This document shows, piece by piece, positions 8,096-17,130 of a stretch of DNA of 64,000 nt. The notes under the pieces are model-generated. The model saw nothing but the letters and a program-made list of their open reading frames with translations, ran no database searches and had not been told where the DNA came from. The number at the start of each line of letters is the position of its first letter. Positions within the stretch are counted from its first letter, which is position 1. Both the position numbers and the translations under genes were made by a program. Source of the DNA: Massilia terrae (GTDB lineage: Bacteria; Pseudomonadota; Gammaproteobacteria; Burkholderiales; Burkholderiaceae_D); the NCBI RefSeq assembly GCF_024753145.1, contig NZ_JANUGU010000002.1, positions 186,001-250,000 on the forward strand, in the 5' to 3' direction.

Positions 8096-10489
8096 GTGTT
8101 CCCACTTAAACCGCTGCGCCACGCAGTCTTGATCAGTCTTTATGGCGGCGCAGTCGCCGCCCTCGCCCCGGCCGCCCAGGCCCAAACCGGCGATGCCCCG
8201 CCAGCGGCCGCCCCGATGGCCACCGTCAGCGTGGTCGGCTCGCGCCGGGTCGGCACCGCCTCCAGCACCGACACCCCGGTGCCGGTCGACTTCATCCCGC
8301 TGACCAAGGCCGCCGAGCAAGGCGGCCAGTTCGACCTGGCCCAGACCCTGGCCTACATCTCGCCCTCGTTCAATTCGACCCGCCAGACCGGCGCCGACGG
8401 CGCCGACCTGGTCGACTCGGCCGCCTTGCGCGGGCTCGGCTCCGACCAGACCCTGGTGCTGATCAACGGCAAGCGCCGCCACACGGTGGCCCTGGTCAAC
8501 CTGTTCGGCGCCCGCAACCGCGGCAACACCGGCACCGACATGAACGCCATCCCGCTGCTGGCGGTAAAGGACGTGCAGGTGCTGCGCGACGGCGCCGCCG
8601 CCCAGTACGGCTCGGACGCGATCGCCGGCGTGATGAACATCGAACTGAAGAAAAGCCTGGGCTGCGAAGCCGTGGCCGGCGCCGGCGAATACTCTAAGCA
8701 CGACGGCAAGAACTGGCTGAGCTCGGCCTACTGCGGCGTGGCCATGGCCGGCGGCGTGCTCGGCATCACCGGCGAATACGCCCACCGCGGCCGCTCCAAC
8801 CGCGCCGACGCCGACAACCCGCGCATCATCGGCGACACCAAGGTCAACAACCAGACCGTCTACCTGAACGGCGAATTCGCGGCCGGCGACGGCAAGCTGT
8901 ACCTGACCGCCGGCGCCCAGAACCGCGACGCCTCGTCCGGCGCCTGGGCCCGCGGCGGCCTCGGCTCGGACGACATCCCCTCGCGCAATTCGGCGGCCAT
9001 GTACCCGAACGGCTTCGTGCCCTTCATCAACGGCACCATCGACGACCGCTACGGCACCATCGGCTACCGCACCCGCCTCGGCGACGACTGGCACATGGAC
9101 CTGTCGCAGACCTACGGCTCGAACCGGATGCTGTACGACATCAGCCACACCCTGAACGCCTCGATCGCCAACCTCGACCTGATCAAGGGCGGCAAGGGCA
9201 TCAGCCCCGACCACTTCAATGCCGGCGGCTTCCAGTTCCGCCAGCTGACCACCAACGCCGACTTCTCGCGCTTCTACCCGGCCGTGCTGGAAGGGATGAA
9301 CGCCGCCTTCGGTTTCGAGTACCGCAAGGAGAACTACCAGATCTTCGCCGGCGAACCCGGTTCCTGGATCGACGCCGACGGCGTCGGCTTCGGCGGCAAC
9401 GCCGGCAGCCAGGGCTTCCCCGGCTTCCAGCCGGGCGACGCCACCGACAAGGACCGCCACAGCCACGCCGCCTACATCGACGTCGAGACCGATGTGACCC
9501 AGCGCCTCAAGCTGCAGACCGCGCTGCGCTACGAGCACTTCTCCGACTTCGGCTCGACCGTGAACGGCAAGCTGGCCGCCGCCTTCAAGGCGCTCGATGG
9601 CGTGCTGCTGCGCGGCTCGGCCAGCACCGGCTTCCGCGCGCCCTCGCTGCAGCAGGCCTACTTCTCGTCCACCTTCACCGACTTCATCAGCGGCGTGCCG
9701 ATGGACGTGGTGCTGGCGCCGAACGGCGGCAAGGTCGCCAACGCGGCCGGCATCCCCAAGCTGCATGAAGAGAAATCGAAGAACTACACGCTGGGCCTGA
9801 CCTGGTCGCCGACCGCGGCCACCTCGCTCACGGCCGACTTGTACCGGATCAACATCGACGGCCGCATCGTGCTGTCGGGCCGCTTCGACGCCGACAACTA
9901 CCCGGCGCTGGGCGCGACCCTGTCGGCGCTGGGCGTGGGCCAGGCCCAGTTCTTCGTCAACTCGGTGGATACGCGCACCCAGGGCCTGGACCTGACGGTC
10001 TCGAACCGCAGCACGCTCGGCGCCGGCAAGCTGGTGACCTACCTGGCCGCCAACTTCAGCAAGACCGAAGTGACCGGGGTCCACGCGCCGGCCGCGCTCA
10101 AGGGCTTCGAGGACGTGCTGCTGTCCGACCGCGAGCGCCTGTTCATCGAACAGGGTGCGCCGCGCCGCAAGGCCACGCTCGACTTCGACTACACGCTGGG
10201 GCAGCTGGAGACGGACTTCAAGATCATCCACTTCGGGCCGCAGACGCTGGGCACGTTCTCGGGGCCGCCGGTGCCGAACCAGTACTACGCGCCGAAGACC
10301 TCGGCCGACCTGGCGTTCACCTGGGCGTTCACCGACAAGACCAAGCTGACGGTCGGCGCCAACAACATCTTCAACGTGCACCCGAGCCTGCAGAACCCGG
10401 ACGAGACCGACAACGGCTTCAAGTACGAGAGCGTGCAATTCGGCCTGAACGGCGCCTCCTACTTCGCGCGCGTGTCGCACAAGTTCTAA
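8096..10489 (+). CDS. TonB-dependent outer-membrane receptor
   Basis: A 797-residue receptor. A signal peptide (about residues 1-29, ending AQAQT) is followed by a plug domain with LRGLGSDQTLVLINGKRRH and VLRDGAAAQYGSDAIAGVMNIELKK, the standard plug motifs. A 22-strand barrel follows, including a GVLLRGSASTGFRAPSLQQAYFSS segment and the C-terminal VSHKF. Two cysteines (LGCEAV and AYCGVA) could form a disulfide at the plug-barrel boundary. The GTG start at 8096 is supported by AGGAG five bases upstream; no in-frame ATG fits better. A 10-bp palindrome GTTAGCTAAC lies at 8060-8069 in the leader. It takes up a ligand across the outer membrane using TonB; the ligand (siderophore, sugar or other) cannot be told, and no transport genes flank it. 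Confidence 0.9.
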   Translation: MFPLKPLRHAVLISLYGGAVAALAPAAQAQTGDAPPAAAPMATVSVVGSRRVGTASSTDTPVPVDFIPLTKAAEQGGQFDLAQTLAYISPSFNSTRQTGADGADLVDSAALRGLGSDQTLVLINGKRRHTVALVNLFGARNRGNTGTDMNAIPLLAVKDVQVLRDGAAAQYGSDAIAGVMNIELKKSLGCEAVAGAGEYSKHDGKNWLSSAYCGVAMAGGVLGITGEYAHRGRSNRADADNPRIIGDTKVNNQTVYLNGEFAAGDGKLYLTAGAQNRDASSGAWARGGLGSDDIPSRNSAAMYPNGFVPFINGTIDDRYGTIGYRTRLGDDWHMDLSQTYGSNRMLYDISHTLNASIANLDLIKGGKGISPDHFNAGGFQFRQLTTNADFSRFYPAVLEGMNAAFGFEYRKENYQIFAGEPGSWIDADGVGFGGNAGSQGFPGFQPGDATDKDRHSHAAYIDVETDVTQRLKLQTALRYEHFSDFGSTVNGKLAAAFKALDGVLLRGSASTGFRAPSLQQAYFSSTFTDFISGVPMDVVLAPNGGKVANAAGIPKLHEEKSKNYTLGLTWSPTAATSLTADLYRINIDGRIVLSGRFDADNYPALGATLSALGVGQAQFFVNSVDTRTQGLDLTVSNRSTLGAGKLVTYLAANFSKTEVTGVHAPAALKGFEDVLLSDRERLFIEQGAPRRKATLDFDYTLGQLETDFKIIHFGPQTLGTFSGPPVPNQYYAPKTSADLAFTWAFTDKTKLTVGANNIFNVHPSLQNPDETDNGFKYESVQFGLNGASYFARVSHKF

Positions 10490-10498
10490 GCACTTCCC

Positions 10499-10527
10499 CG
10501 TCGTCCCCGCGCAGGCGGGGATGACGG
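10499..10527. repeat. REP palindrome between convergent genes
   Basis: A single copy (CGTCCCCGCGCAGGCGGGGA) just after the receptor stop codon and before the convergent kinase stop. The hairpin is strong and could stop transcription from either side, although no T-run follows. Confidence 0.75.
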
Positions 10528-10546
10528 TTTTCAGCTAACGATTAAA

Positions 10547-11878
10547 TCAGGCAGCCGGAAACGTCACGGTCGCCGACAGACCACCCAGCCGCGCCGACTC
10601 CCCCAGCACCAGCTTGGCCCCATGCCGCTCCGCGATCGACTTGATGATCGCCAGCCCCAAGCCACTGCCCTGCGCCTCGCTGCCCGCGATCCGGTAGAAG
10701 CGGTCGAACACCCGCTCTCGTTCCTCCGGCGCGATCCCGGGCCCGCTGTCCTCCACGCACAGCTCCGGACCCGCGGCCGTGGCCCGCACCGACACATCCA
10801 CCGTACCGCCGCCTGGCGTGTACTTGACCGCGTTGTCGACCAGGTTGCGCACCAAAATATTGAGCGCCTCCGCCCGCCCCTGCACCACGACGGGCGCGGC
10901 CTGCTGCAGCCCGAGGTCGACCTGGCGCGCCTGCGCCACCGACACCAGGTCGGCCACCGCGCGCCGCGCCAGCCCGTCCAGCTGGACCGGCTGCCTGTCG
11001 GCCACGCTGGCCTCCTGGCGCGCCAGCACCAGCAGTTGCTCGACCAGCCGGGTGGCGCGCTCGATGCCGGCGGTCAGGCGCGCCACCGCCAGCTGGCGCG
11101 CTTCCACGCTGTCGGCGCGGCCCAGGCTCTGGGCCTGCAGCTTGAGCGCGGCCAGCGGCGTGCGCAGCTCGTGCGCCGCGTCGGCCACGAAATTCTGCTG
11201 CGCGTCGAAGGCCGTGCGCACCCGCCCGAACAGCAGGTTCAGCTCGCGCACCAGCGGCTGCACCTCGTCCGGCAAGCCGTTCTCCGACACCGGCGACAGG
11301 TCGTCGGCCTGGCGCGCCGCCACCTGCGAGCGCACCCGCTCGACCGGCTCCAGCGAACCGCTGACCACCCACCACACCACCAGCATCAGGATCGGCATCA
11401 TCACCGCGATCGGCCCCAGCGTGCGCAAGGCCAGGTTGCGCGCCAGGTTGCTGCGCACCGACAGGTCCTGCGCCACCTGCACCGTCTGGTTATTCGACTG
11501 GATCGAATACACCCGGTACAGGGTGCCGTTGGCGCGCACATTGGAAAAGCCCAGCACCGCGCGCTGCGGCAGGCGCGCCCGCGACACGCTGTGGAACACC
11601 TGTACCCCGTCCGGGGTCCACACCTGCACCACCAGGTCGTCGCTGCCGCTGCCCGGGTCGACGTCGCCGAACGCGCCCTGGCTGGCCGCCAGCGGCGCGT
11701 TCGAGCGCAGCGACAACGCCATCTGCTGCATGTTCAGGTCGAAGATATTGTCGGCGTCGCGCAGCGCCGTGCGGTAGGCGATCGAGGCCTGCGCCATGGC
11801 CGCGATGGTGATCGCCGCCAGCAGATACCACAGCAGCCGGCCGCGCAGCGAGTGGGTCAGCTTGCGTACCCGCCTCAT
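10547..11878 (-). CDS. sensor histidine kinase of the QseC/TctE type
   Basis: A 443-residue inner-membrane kinase. TM1 is at about residues 14-32. A periplasmic domain of about 120 residues follows, then TM2 (about 154-174) and a HAMP linker. The HisKA domain has the phospho-acceptor His236 in AAHELRTPL. The HATPase domain carries the N box (NLVDNAVKYTP), the G1 box (EDSGPGIAP) and GSGLGLAI. It would autophosphorylate and pass phosphate to the response regulator encoded just upstream, whose stop overlaps this start by four bases, so the two are translationally coupled. The domain order and the short sensor resemble QseC and TctE, which respond to signals such as citrate or metals; the ligand here is unknown. 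Confidence 0.9.
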   Translation of the reverse strand: MRRVRKLTHSLRGRLLWYLLAAITIAAMAQASIAYRTALRDADNIFDLNMQQMALSLRSNAPLAASQGAFGDVDPGSGSDDLVVQVWTPDGVQVFHSVSRARLPQRAVLGFSNVRANGTLYRVYSIQSNNQTVQVAQDLSVRSNLARNLALRTLGPIAVMMPILMLVVWWVVSGSLEPVERVRSQVAARQADDLSPVSENGLPDEVQPLVRELNLLFGRVRTAFDAQQNFVADAAHELRTPLAALKLQAQSLGRADSVEARQLAVARLTAGIERATRLVEQLLVLARQEASVADRQPVQLDGLARRAVADLVSVAQARQVDLGLQQAAPVVVQGRAEALNILVRNLVDNAVKYTPGGGTVDVSVRATAAGPELCVEDSGPGIAPEERERVFDRFYRIAGSEAQGSGLGLAIIKSIAERHGAKLVLGESARLGGLSATVTFPAA

Positions 11879-12537
11879 GCCTTGGGCACCATGTAGCCGA
11901 CGCCGCGCACGTTCTGGATCAGGTCACTGCCGAGCTTCTTGCGCAGGCCGTGGATGTAGACCTCCACCGCGTTGCTGCTGACCTCGTCGCGCCAGCTGTA
12001 CAGCTTTTCCTCGAGCTGGGCGCGCGACAGCACCGCGCCCGGGCGCGCCACCAGCGCCTCCAGCACCGCCCATTCGCGCGCCGACAGCGCCACCTGGTGG
12101 CCATCCACCGTCACTTCGCGGGTGGCCGGGTTGACCGCGATGTTCTTGTACTCGAACACCGGCTCGGCACGGCCGGCGGCGCGCCGCAGCAGCGCGCGGA
12201 TGCGCGCCAGCAGCTCGTCCAGGTCATAGGGTTTGAGCACATAGTCGTCGGCGCCGGCATCCAGCCCGGCGATGCGCTGGGCCACGGCGTCGCGCGCGGT
12301 GGCCACCAGCACCGGGGTGCGGTCCTTCCGCGCGCGCAGCGAGCGCAGCACGTCCAGCCCGTCCTTGCGCGGCAGGCCCAGGTCGAGCAGCACCAGGTCA
12401 TAGTTCTGGTTCTGCAGCAGGGCCGTGTCGGCCATTTCGCCATCCTTCACCCAATCGACGGCGTAGTGCTCGGCCCTGAGCAGGTCGAGCACTACTTCGC
12501 CGATCATCGTATCGTCTTCCACCAGCAACAGCCGCAT
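11875..12537 (-). CDS. OmpR/PhoB-family response regulator (QseB/TctD-like)
   Basis: A 220-residue regulator. The receiver domain has the acidic pocket (VEDD), the phospho-acceptor Asp52 in LVLLDLGLP, the conserved Thr/Ala of LVATARD, and the Lys of YVLKPYD. The C-terminal winged helix includes LSAREWAVLEALVARPGAVLSR and the recognition part VEVYIHGLRKKLG. The ATG at 12537 is preferred over the adjacent TTG. It is the first gene of a two-gene operon with the kinase and shares four bases with it. Neighbouring genes (a TonB receptor and a DegP-like protease) are plausible targets but no operator repeat was identified. Confidence 0.92.
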   Translation of the reverse strand: MRLLLVEDDTMIGEVVLDLLRAEHYAVDWVKDGEMADTALLQNQNYDLVLLDLGLPRKDGLDVLRSLRARKDRTPVLVATARDAVAQRIAGLDAGADDYVLKPYDLDELLARIRALLRRAAGRAEPVFEYKNIAVNPATREVTVDGHQVALSAREWAVLEALVARPGAVLSRAQLEEKLYSWRDEVSSNAVEVYIHGLRKKLGSDLIQNVRGVGYMVPKA

Positions 12538-12588
12538 CAACGCCCCCGTTTCTGTCGAACCAAGCGCAGGTGGTAGACGCTACGACCC

Positions 12589-14115
12589 TTAACCGATCCG
12601 CACTGGAATGAAGATTTTGTCATCCCCGCGTTGGATCAGCAAGGCCACGGACTTGGTGGATTTCGCCACCACGTCACGTACCTGGGCAACCGAACTGACC
12701 GGTTTCCCGTTTACCGACAACAGCACATCCCCCGGGCGCACGCCGGCGATCGCCGCCGCCCCGCCCGCATCCTCGATCACCAGGCCCGCCGGCAGCCCGC
12801 TCTCGCGGCGTTCGGCCGGATCGAGCGGGCGCAGCGCCAGGCCCAGCTTGGCGCCGGAATCGGCGCTGGCCACCTGCTCCGGCGCGGCCGGCTCGCCCTG
12901 GTCGCTGGCCAGGGTCGCGTTCAGGTGCACCAGCTTGCCGTCGCGCCAGACGTCGAGGCCCACTTTCTCGCCCGGCCGCGCCAGCGAGATCAGCGACGGC
13001 AGGTCGCCGGAGCTGACGATGTCCTGGCCGTTCACCTTGCGGATCACGTCGCCCGCCTTCAGGCCGGCCTTGTCGGCCGGGCTGCCGCGGCTGACGGTCG
13101 ACACCAGCGCGCCTTCCACCGTGTCGAGCTTGAACGAATCGGCGAAGCCCTGGTTCACGTCCTGCACCGCCACGCCCAGCTTGGCGTGCTGCACCTTGCC
13201 GGTGGCGAGGATCTGGTCCTTCACGCGCACCGCGACATCGATCGGGATCGAGAACGACAGGCCCTGGAAGCCGCCGCTCTCGCTGTAGATCTGCGAGTTG
13301 ATGCCGACCACTTCGCCACGCGTATTGAACAGCGGGCCGCCCGAGTTGCCCGGGTTGACCGCGACGTCGGTCTGGATGAACTGGGTGGTGTCGCCCGGCA
13401 GGCTGCGGCCCTTGGCGCTGACCACGCCGGCGGTCACGGTGCTTTCAAGCCCATATGGCGAACCGATCGCCAGCACCCATTCGCCGACCTGCAGGTTGCG
13501 GGTTGAACCGAGCGGCACCACGGGAAGGTTTTTGGCCTCGATCTTCAGCACCGCGACGTCGGTCTTGGCGTCCGAGCCGAGCACCTTGGCGCGGTACTCG
13601 CGGCGGTCCTGCAGCTTGACCGTCACCTCGTCGGCGTCGCGCACCACGTGCGCATTGGTCAGGATCACGCCGTCCGCGCTGACGATGAAGCCGGAGCCTT
13701 CGCCGCGCATGGTCGGCGCGCCGTTCGGCAGGCCGCCGCGGCCGCCGCGGGGCATGCCGGGGATGCCGAACTGGCGGAAGAACGAGAACGGGTCGTCGTC
13801 ATCCATTTGCGGCGCGTTGCGCTGGCGCGCGCTGGTCTTGGTGCCGCCCACCACCTGGACGTTCACCACCGCCGGGCCGTTGCGCTTGACGATTTTGGTG
13901 AAGTCCGGCAGCGCCACCTGCGGGTCGGCCGGGGCCGCCGTTGCCGGGGCCACCTGGGCCACCGGGGCCTGCGCCGCGGCCGCGGCGCCCTCGGCCATTG
14001 CGTTATTGTGATTGACCGCGATTGCGCCCACCGCCCCGCCAATCACACCCGCGGCGCACAGCGCCAGCGTGAGACGTTTTGCGGTGATGGCCATCGAAGC
14101 ACCTTCGTTTTGCAT
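12589..14115 (-). CDS. Do-like periplasmic serine protease (DegP/DegQ/MucD type)
   Basis: An HtrA-family protease that degrades or refolds damaged envelope proteins. With the ATG at 14115 it has 508 residues. An N-terminal membrane anchor or signal (about residues 11-35) and an Ala/Pro linker come first. The trypsin-like domain has the triad His156 (TNAHVV), Asp186 (TDVAVLK) and Ser258 (NPGNSGGPL). Two PDZ domains follow, starting near GVAVQDVNQGF and LGLALRPLD. A Q-linker-like insert with a run of acidic residues and FFRQFGIPGMPRGG matches the LA loop. The start at 14115 has AGGAG upstream; an ATG 21 bases further in (14094, MAITAKR) also has GAAGG and is possible. It lies between the two-component pair and hsp20, so the region looks like a stress cluster. 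Confidence 0.9.
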   Translation of the reverse strand: MQNEGASMAITAKRLTLALCAAGVIGGAVGAIAVNHNNAMAEGAAAAAQAPVAQVAPATAAPADPQVALPDFTKIVKRNGPAVVNVQVVGGTKTSARQRNAPQMDDDDPFSFFRQFGIPGMPRGGRGGLPNGAPTMRGEGSGFIVSADGVILTNAHVVRDADEVTVKLQDRREYRAKVLGSDAKTDVAVLKIEAKNLPVVPLGSTRNLQVGEWVLAIGSPYGLESTVTAGVVSAKGRSLPGDTTQFIQTDVAVNPGNSGGPLFNTRGEVVGINSQIYSESGGFQGLSFSIPIDVAVRVKDQILATGKVQHAKLGVAVQDVNQGFADSFKLDTVEGALVSTVSRGSPADKAGLKAGDVIRKVNGQDIVSSGDLPSLISLARPGEKVGLDVWRDGKLVHLNATLASDQGEPAAPEQVASADSGAKLGLALRPLDPAERRESGLPAGLVIEDAGGAAAIAGVRPGDVLLSVNGKPVSSVAQVRDVVAKSTKSVALLIQRGDDKIFIPVRIG

Positions 14116-14228
14116 TTCCGTACTCCTGTTCTGGAAGAGATTATTGGTTGGGAATTTCTGTGCTGCCACGACATTATCTTGCTCCGGCAGACTTAGAACA
14201 TGCTTAAGCTTGGGCTGGCCAGGGCGAC

Positions 14229-14251
14229 AAAAAGGGCGCCCGCGGGCGCCC
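14229..14251 (-). terminator. rho-independent terminator of hsp20
   Basis: On the minus strand the hairpin GGGCGCCCGCGGGCGCCC is followed by TTTTT, 27 bases past the hsp20 stop codon. GC stem plus T-run is the classical intrinsic terminator. Confidence 0.85.
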
Positions 14252-14277
14252 TCTCCTGCCTTACGGCCGGGCGTGCA

Positions 14278-14736
14278 TTACGCGGCTTTCTGTTCCAGCG
14301 TCTGCACGTTGTTGGTGTTGCCGTTGCCGTCGGTGATCTGGATCTTGCGCGGCTTGAAGGCTTCCGGCACTTCACGCACCAGTTCGATGGTCAGCATGCC
14401 GTTGTCGAACGAGGCGGCGGTCACCTTCACATGGTTGGCCAGCTGGAAGCGCTGCTCGAAGTCGCGGGCGGCGATGCCACGGTGCAGGAAGGTCTTCTGG
14501 GCATCATCCTTGTGCTTGCGGCCGGTGACGGCCAGGGTGTCGCGCTCGGTGAGGATTTCCACTTCGTCGCGCGAGAAGCCGGCCAGCGCCATCACGATCC
14601 GGTACTGGTCTTCGCTGACCAGTTCGATGTTGTACGGCGGGTAGCTCGGGGTGTCGGCGCGCTGCTCCAGCAGGCTGGCCAGGCGGTCGAAGCCGATGGC
14701 GGAACGGTACAGCGGTGCAAGGTCAAAAGTACGCAT
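14278..14736 (-). CDS. small heat-shock protein Hsp20, IbpA-like
   Basis: A 152-residue ATP-independent holdase. The N-terminus MRTFDLAPLYRSAIGFDRL is nearly that of enterobacterial IbpA/IbpB. The alpha-crystallin domain spans about residues 35-125 (YNIELVSEDQYRIVMALAGF to NGMLTIELVREVPEAFKP). The C-terminal tail carries RKIQI, the I-x-I-type motif used for oligomerisation. The ATG at 14736 is chosen over the one at 14742 because AAGGA then has normal spacing and because it matches IbpA. Heat control is supported by a sigma-32 promoter at 14804-14832, and an intrinsic terminator closes the unit. A hairpin in the leader (about 14774-14796) has CTCC/GGAG pairing but does not cover the ribosome binding site. 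Confidence 0.93.
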   Translation of the reverse strand: MRTFDLAPLYRSAIGFDRLASLLEQRADTPSYPPYNIELVSEDQYRIVMALAGFSRDEVEILTERDTLAVTGRKHKDDAQKTFLHRGIAARDFEQRFQLANHVKVTAASFDNGMLTIELVREVPEAFKPRKIQITDGNGNTNNVQTLEQKAA

Positions 14737-14803
14737 GGTCATATCCTTTCAGTATTTAAGCGATATAGGGTGTCGGACCTCCGTGGAGCATCCGATGTCC
14801 CCC

Positions 14804-14832
14804 ATCTAATGGCAGGTCTTTCCCATTTCAAG
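14804..14832 (-). promoter_or_regulatory. sigma-32 (heat-shock) promoter of hsp20
   Basis: On the minus strand CTTGAAA, a perfect -35, is followed after 13 bases by CCATTAGAT, a good match to the -10 CCCCATTTA type. It lies about 65 bases upstream of the hsp20 start. Position and sequence together make this a confident heat-shock promoter. Confidence 0.82.
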
Positions 14833-14968
14833 GCGTACGAAATAAGATTTTTTTCGTCACGCACAAAATTTTATTTCTGACGGTTCCGTCGGGCATTGCT
14901 TGTTGCTACACTCTTCCGCCACCGGCCGCGCCCGGTTCCCCGACGTCCAACCTGAACGGTTTCGAACA

Positions 14969-16885
14969 ATGCCTGCACACCTGAGTTTTCCTTCGCTCGC
15001 CGCCCGCTCGGCATCCGCGCTCACGCTCGCGCTCGCCCTGGCCTTTCCGGCCGCCGCCGAGGTCCCGGTCCCGGTCGACCAGCCCTATCCCGGCACCATC
15101 GGCCTGACGGTCGATGCGACCGACCTGTCGCAGCAGATCTTTCGCGTGCGCATGAGCATCCCGGTGCGGCCGGGCCCGCTGACCCTGCTGTATCCGCAAT
15201 GGCTGCCGGGCAACCACGGCCCCAGCGGCCCGCTGACCCAGCTGGCCGGGCTGAAGCTGTCGGCCAACGGCAAGGCGGTCGAGTGGACCCGCGATCCGGT
15301 GCAGGTGTTCGCCTTCCACCTGAACGTGCCGCAGGGCGCCAGCACGCTGGAAGCGGAATACCAGTACCTGTCGCCGCTGGACGGCAACCAGGGCCGCATC
15401 ACGATGACCGACGACATCCTCGGCGTGCAGTGGCCGTCGGTGACCCTGTACCCGGCCGGCTACGTGGCGCGCCGCATCAATGTGCAGGCCAACCTGCTGC
15501 TGCCGGCCGGCTGGCAGTACGGCACCGCGCTCGAAACGGCCGAACGCCAGGGCAATGCAGTGCACTTCAAGCCGACCGACCTCGAAACCCTGGTCGACTC
15601 GCCGCTGTTCGCCGGCCGCTACTTCAAGCGCATCGACCTGGCGCCGGGCGCCAAGGTGCCGGTGATGCTGAACATCGTGGCCGACACGCCCGAAGCGCTG
15701 GAAGCCAAGCCGGAGCAGATCGCGGCGCACCGCGCGATGGTCGAGCAGGCCGCGAAACTGTTCCGTTCGCACCACTACGACCACTACGATTTCCTGTTTG
15801 CCCTGTCGGATGAATTCGGCGGCATCGGGCGCGAGCACCACCAGTCCAGCGAGAACGGCACCAAGGCCAGCTACTTCACCGAATGGAGCAAGGGCGAAGC
15901 CGGGCGCGACCTGCTGGCGCACGAGTACACCCACTCGTGGGACGGCAAGTTCCGCCGCCCGGCCGGCCAGGACGTGCCGAACTTCAACACCCCGCTGCAG
16001 AACAGCCTGCTGTGGGTGTACGAGGGCCAGACCCAGTACTGGGGCAATGTGCTGTCGGCGCGTTCCGGCATGTTCTCGCAACAGGGCGCGCGCGACGCCT
16101 TCGCCGCCGCCGCCGCCCACTACGACGCGGTCAAGGGCCGCGACTGGCGCGCGATGCAGGACACCGTCAACGACCCGATCATCAACGGCCGCCGTCCGCT
16201 CGGCTGGGCCAACTGGCAGCGCAGCGAGGACTACTACACCGAAGGCATGCTGATCTGGCTGGACGTGGACACCCGCATCCGCGAAATGTCGGGCGACAAG
16301 CGCTCGCTGGACGACTTCGCGCGCGCCTTCTACGGCGTCAACGACGGCAGCCACCTGCCCTCCTTCTACAACTTCGACGACGTGGTGGCGGCGCTGAACC
16401 AGGTCCAGCCCTACGACTGGGCGAACTTCCTGCGTGCCAAGCTCGACGGCCACGGCCCGGGCGCGCCGCTGGACGGCCTGGCGCGCGCCGGCTGGAAGCT
16501 GGTGTACACCGACACCCCGACCGACTACATCAAGAGCGGTGAGGAGCGCAGCAAGGCGACCGACTTCAGCTATTCGCTGGGCTTCTCGGCCAGTGTGGAA
16601 GGCAATATCCGCAATGTGGTGTGGGATGGGGTGGGCTTCCGTGCCGGGCTGGCGGCCAACAGCAGCATCGTGGCGGTCAACAACCGCGCCTACAAGGGCG
16701 CCCTGCTGAAGGCGGCGATCAAGGAAGCCAAGGAGAAGCACCAGCCGATCGAGCTGCTGGTCAAGAAGGGCAACACCTTCCGCACCGTCAAGCTGGAGTA
16801 TTACGAAGGCCTGCGCTACCCGCGCCTGGAGCGGATCGCGGGGACCAAGGATCGGCTGGAGGAGATCTTCAAGGCGCTGAAGTAA
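14969..16885 (+). CDS. M61-family metallopeptidase (glycyl aminopeptidase type) with PDZ domain
   Basis: A 638-residue exported zinc peptidase. From the ATG at 14969 the protein begins with a signal peptide (MPAHLSFPSLAARSASA then LALALAFPAAAEV). An N-terminal M61 beta domain follows, then the catalytic domain with HEYTH (zinc ligands His318 and His322) and the third ligand Glu352 in VYEGQTQYWG. A C-terminal PDZ-like region comes last (about residues 500-600, ending in the VNNRAYKGALLKAAIKEA and IELLVKKGNTFRTVKLEY strands). M61 enzymes remove N-terminal glycine or alanine from peptides in the periplasm. An upstream in-frame start at 14900 would hide the signal peptide and is not preferred. 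It is monocistronic, with a strong hairpin 25 bases past the stop. Confidence 0.9.
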   Translation: MPAHLSFPSLAARSASALTLALALAFPAAAEVPVPVDQPYPGTIGLTVDATDLSQQIFRVRMSIPVRPGPLTLLYPQWLPGNHGPSGPLTQLAGLKLSANGKAVEWTRDPVQVFAFHLNVPQGASTLEAEYQYLSPLDGNQGRITMTDDILGVQWPSVTLYPAGYVARRINVQANLLLPAGWQYGTALETAERQGNAVHFKPTDLETLVDSPLFAGRYFKRIDLAPGAKVPVMLNIVADTPEALEAKPEQIAAHRAMVEQAAKLFRSHHYDHYDFLFALSDEFGGIGREHHQSSENGTKASYFTEWSKGEAGRDLLAHEYTHSWDGKFRRPAGQDVPNFNTPLQNSLLWVYEGQTQYWGNVLSARSGMFSQQGARDAFAAAAAHYDAVKGRDWRAMQDTVNDPIINGRRPLGWANWQRSEDYYTEGMLIWLDVDTRIREMSGDKRSLDDFARAFYGVNDGSHLPSFYNFDDVVAALNQVQPYDWANFLRAKLDGHGPGAPLDGLARAGWKLVYTDTPTDYIKSGEERSKATDFSYSLGFSASVEGNIRNVVWDGVGFRAGLAANSSIVAVNNRAYKGALLKAAIKEAKEKHQPIELLVKKGNTFRTVKLEYYEGLRYPRLERIAGTKDRLEEIFKALK

Positions 16886-16909
16886 TCACCGCGCATCTGG
16901 GTGAATAAA

Positions 16910-16944
16910 GAACGTCGTGCTCGGCAGTGCCGGGCACGACGTTC
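16910..16944. terminator. long perfect hairpin downstream of the M61 peptidase
   Basis: GAACGTCGTGC and GCACGACGTTC are exact inverted arms enclosing a second perfect stem (CGGCA-G-TGCCG), giving 16 pairs and a T-G mismatch around a one-base loop. No T-run follows, so it is a likely but not classical terminator. Its sequence differs from the window's REP palindrome. Confidence 0.6.
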
Positions 16945-17130
16945 TCCTTGTCAGCCGCTGTGCCGCGGCGCGAATGCCGAGCGTGAGGATGCATGAATTT
17001 TCCCGCCCTCAGGCTTGGGGTCCACCTTGCCACCTCGTGTCAGTCTGGAGCAAGCTGGATGCGCATTCGCCAAGGACACCCGCCGAGCAGCCACATCCTG
17101 CGAACCGCACGTGATACGGCCTTGCGTTCT

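Noticed and set aside
14743..14803. ROSE-type RNA thermometer in the hsp20 leader
   Set aside because: A hairpin exists, but the ribosome binding site is not paired in it and the U(U/C)GCU motif of ROSE elements is not seen.
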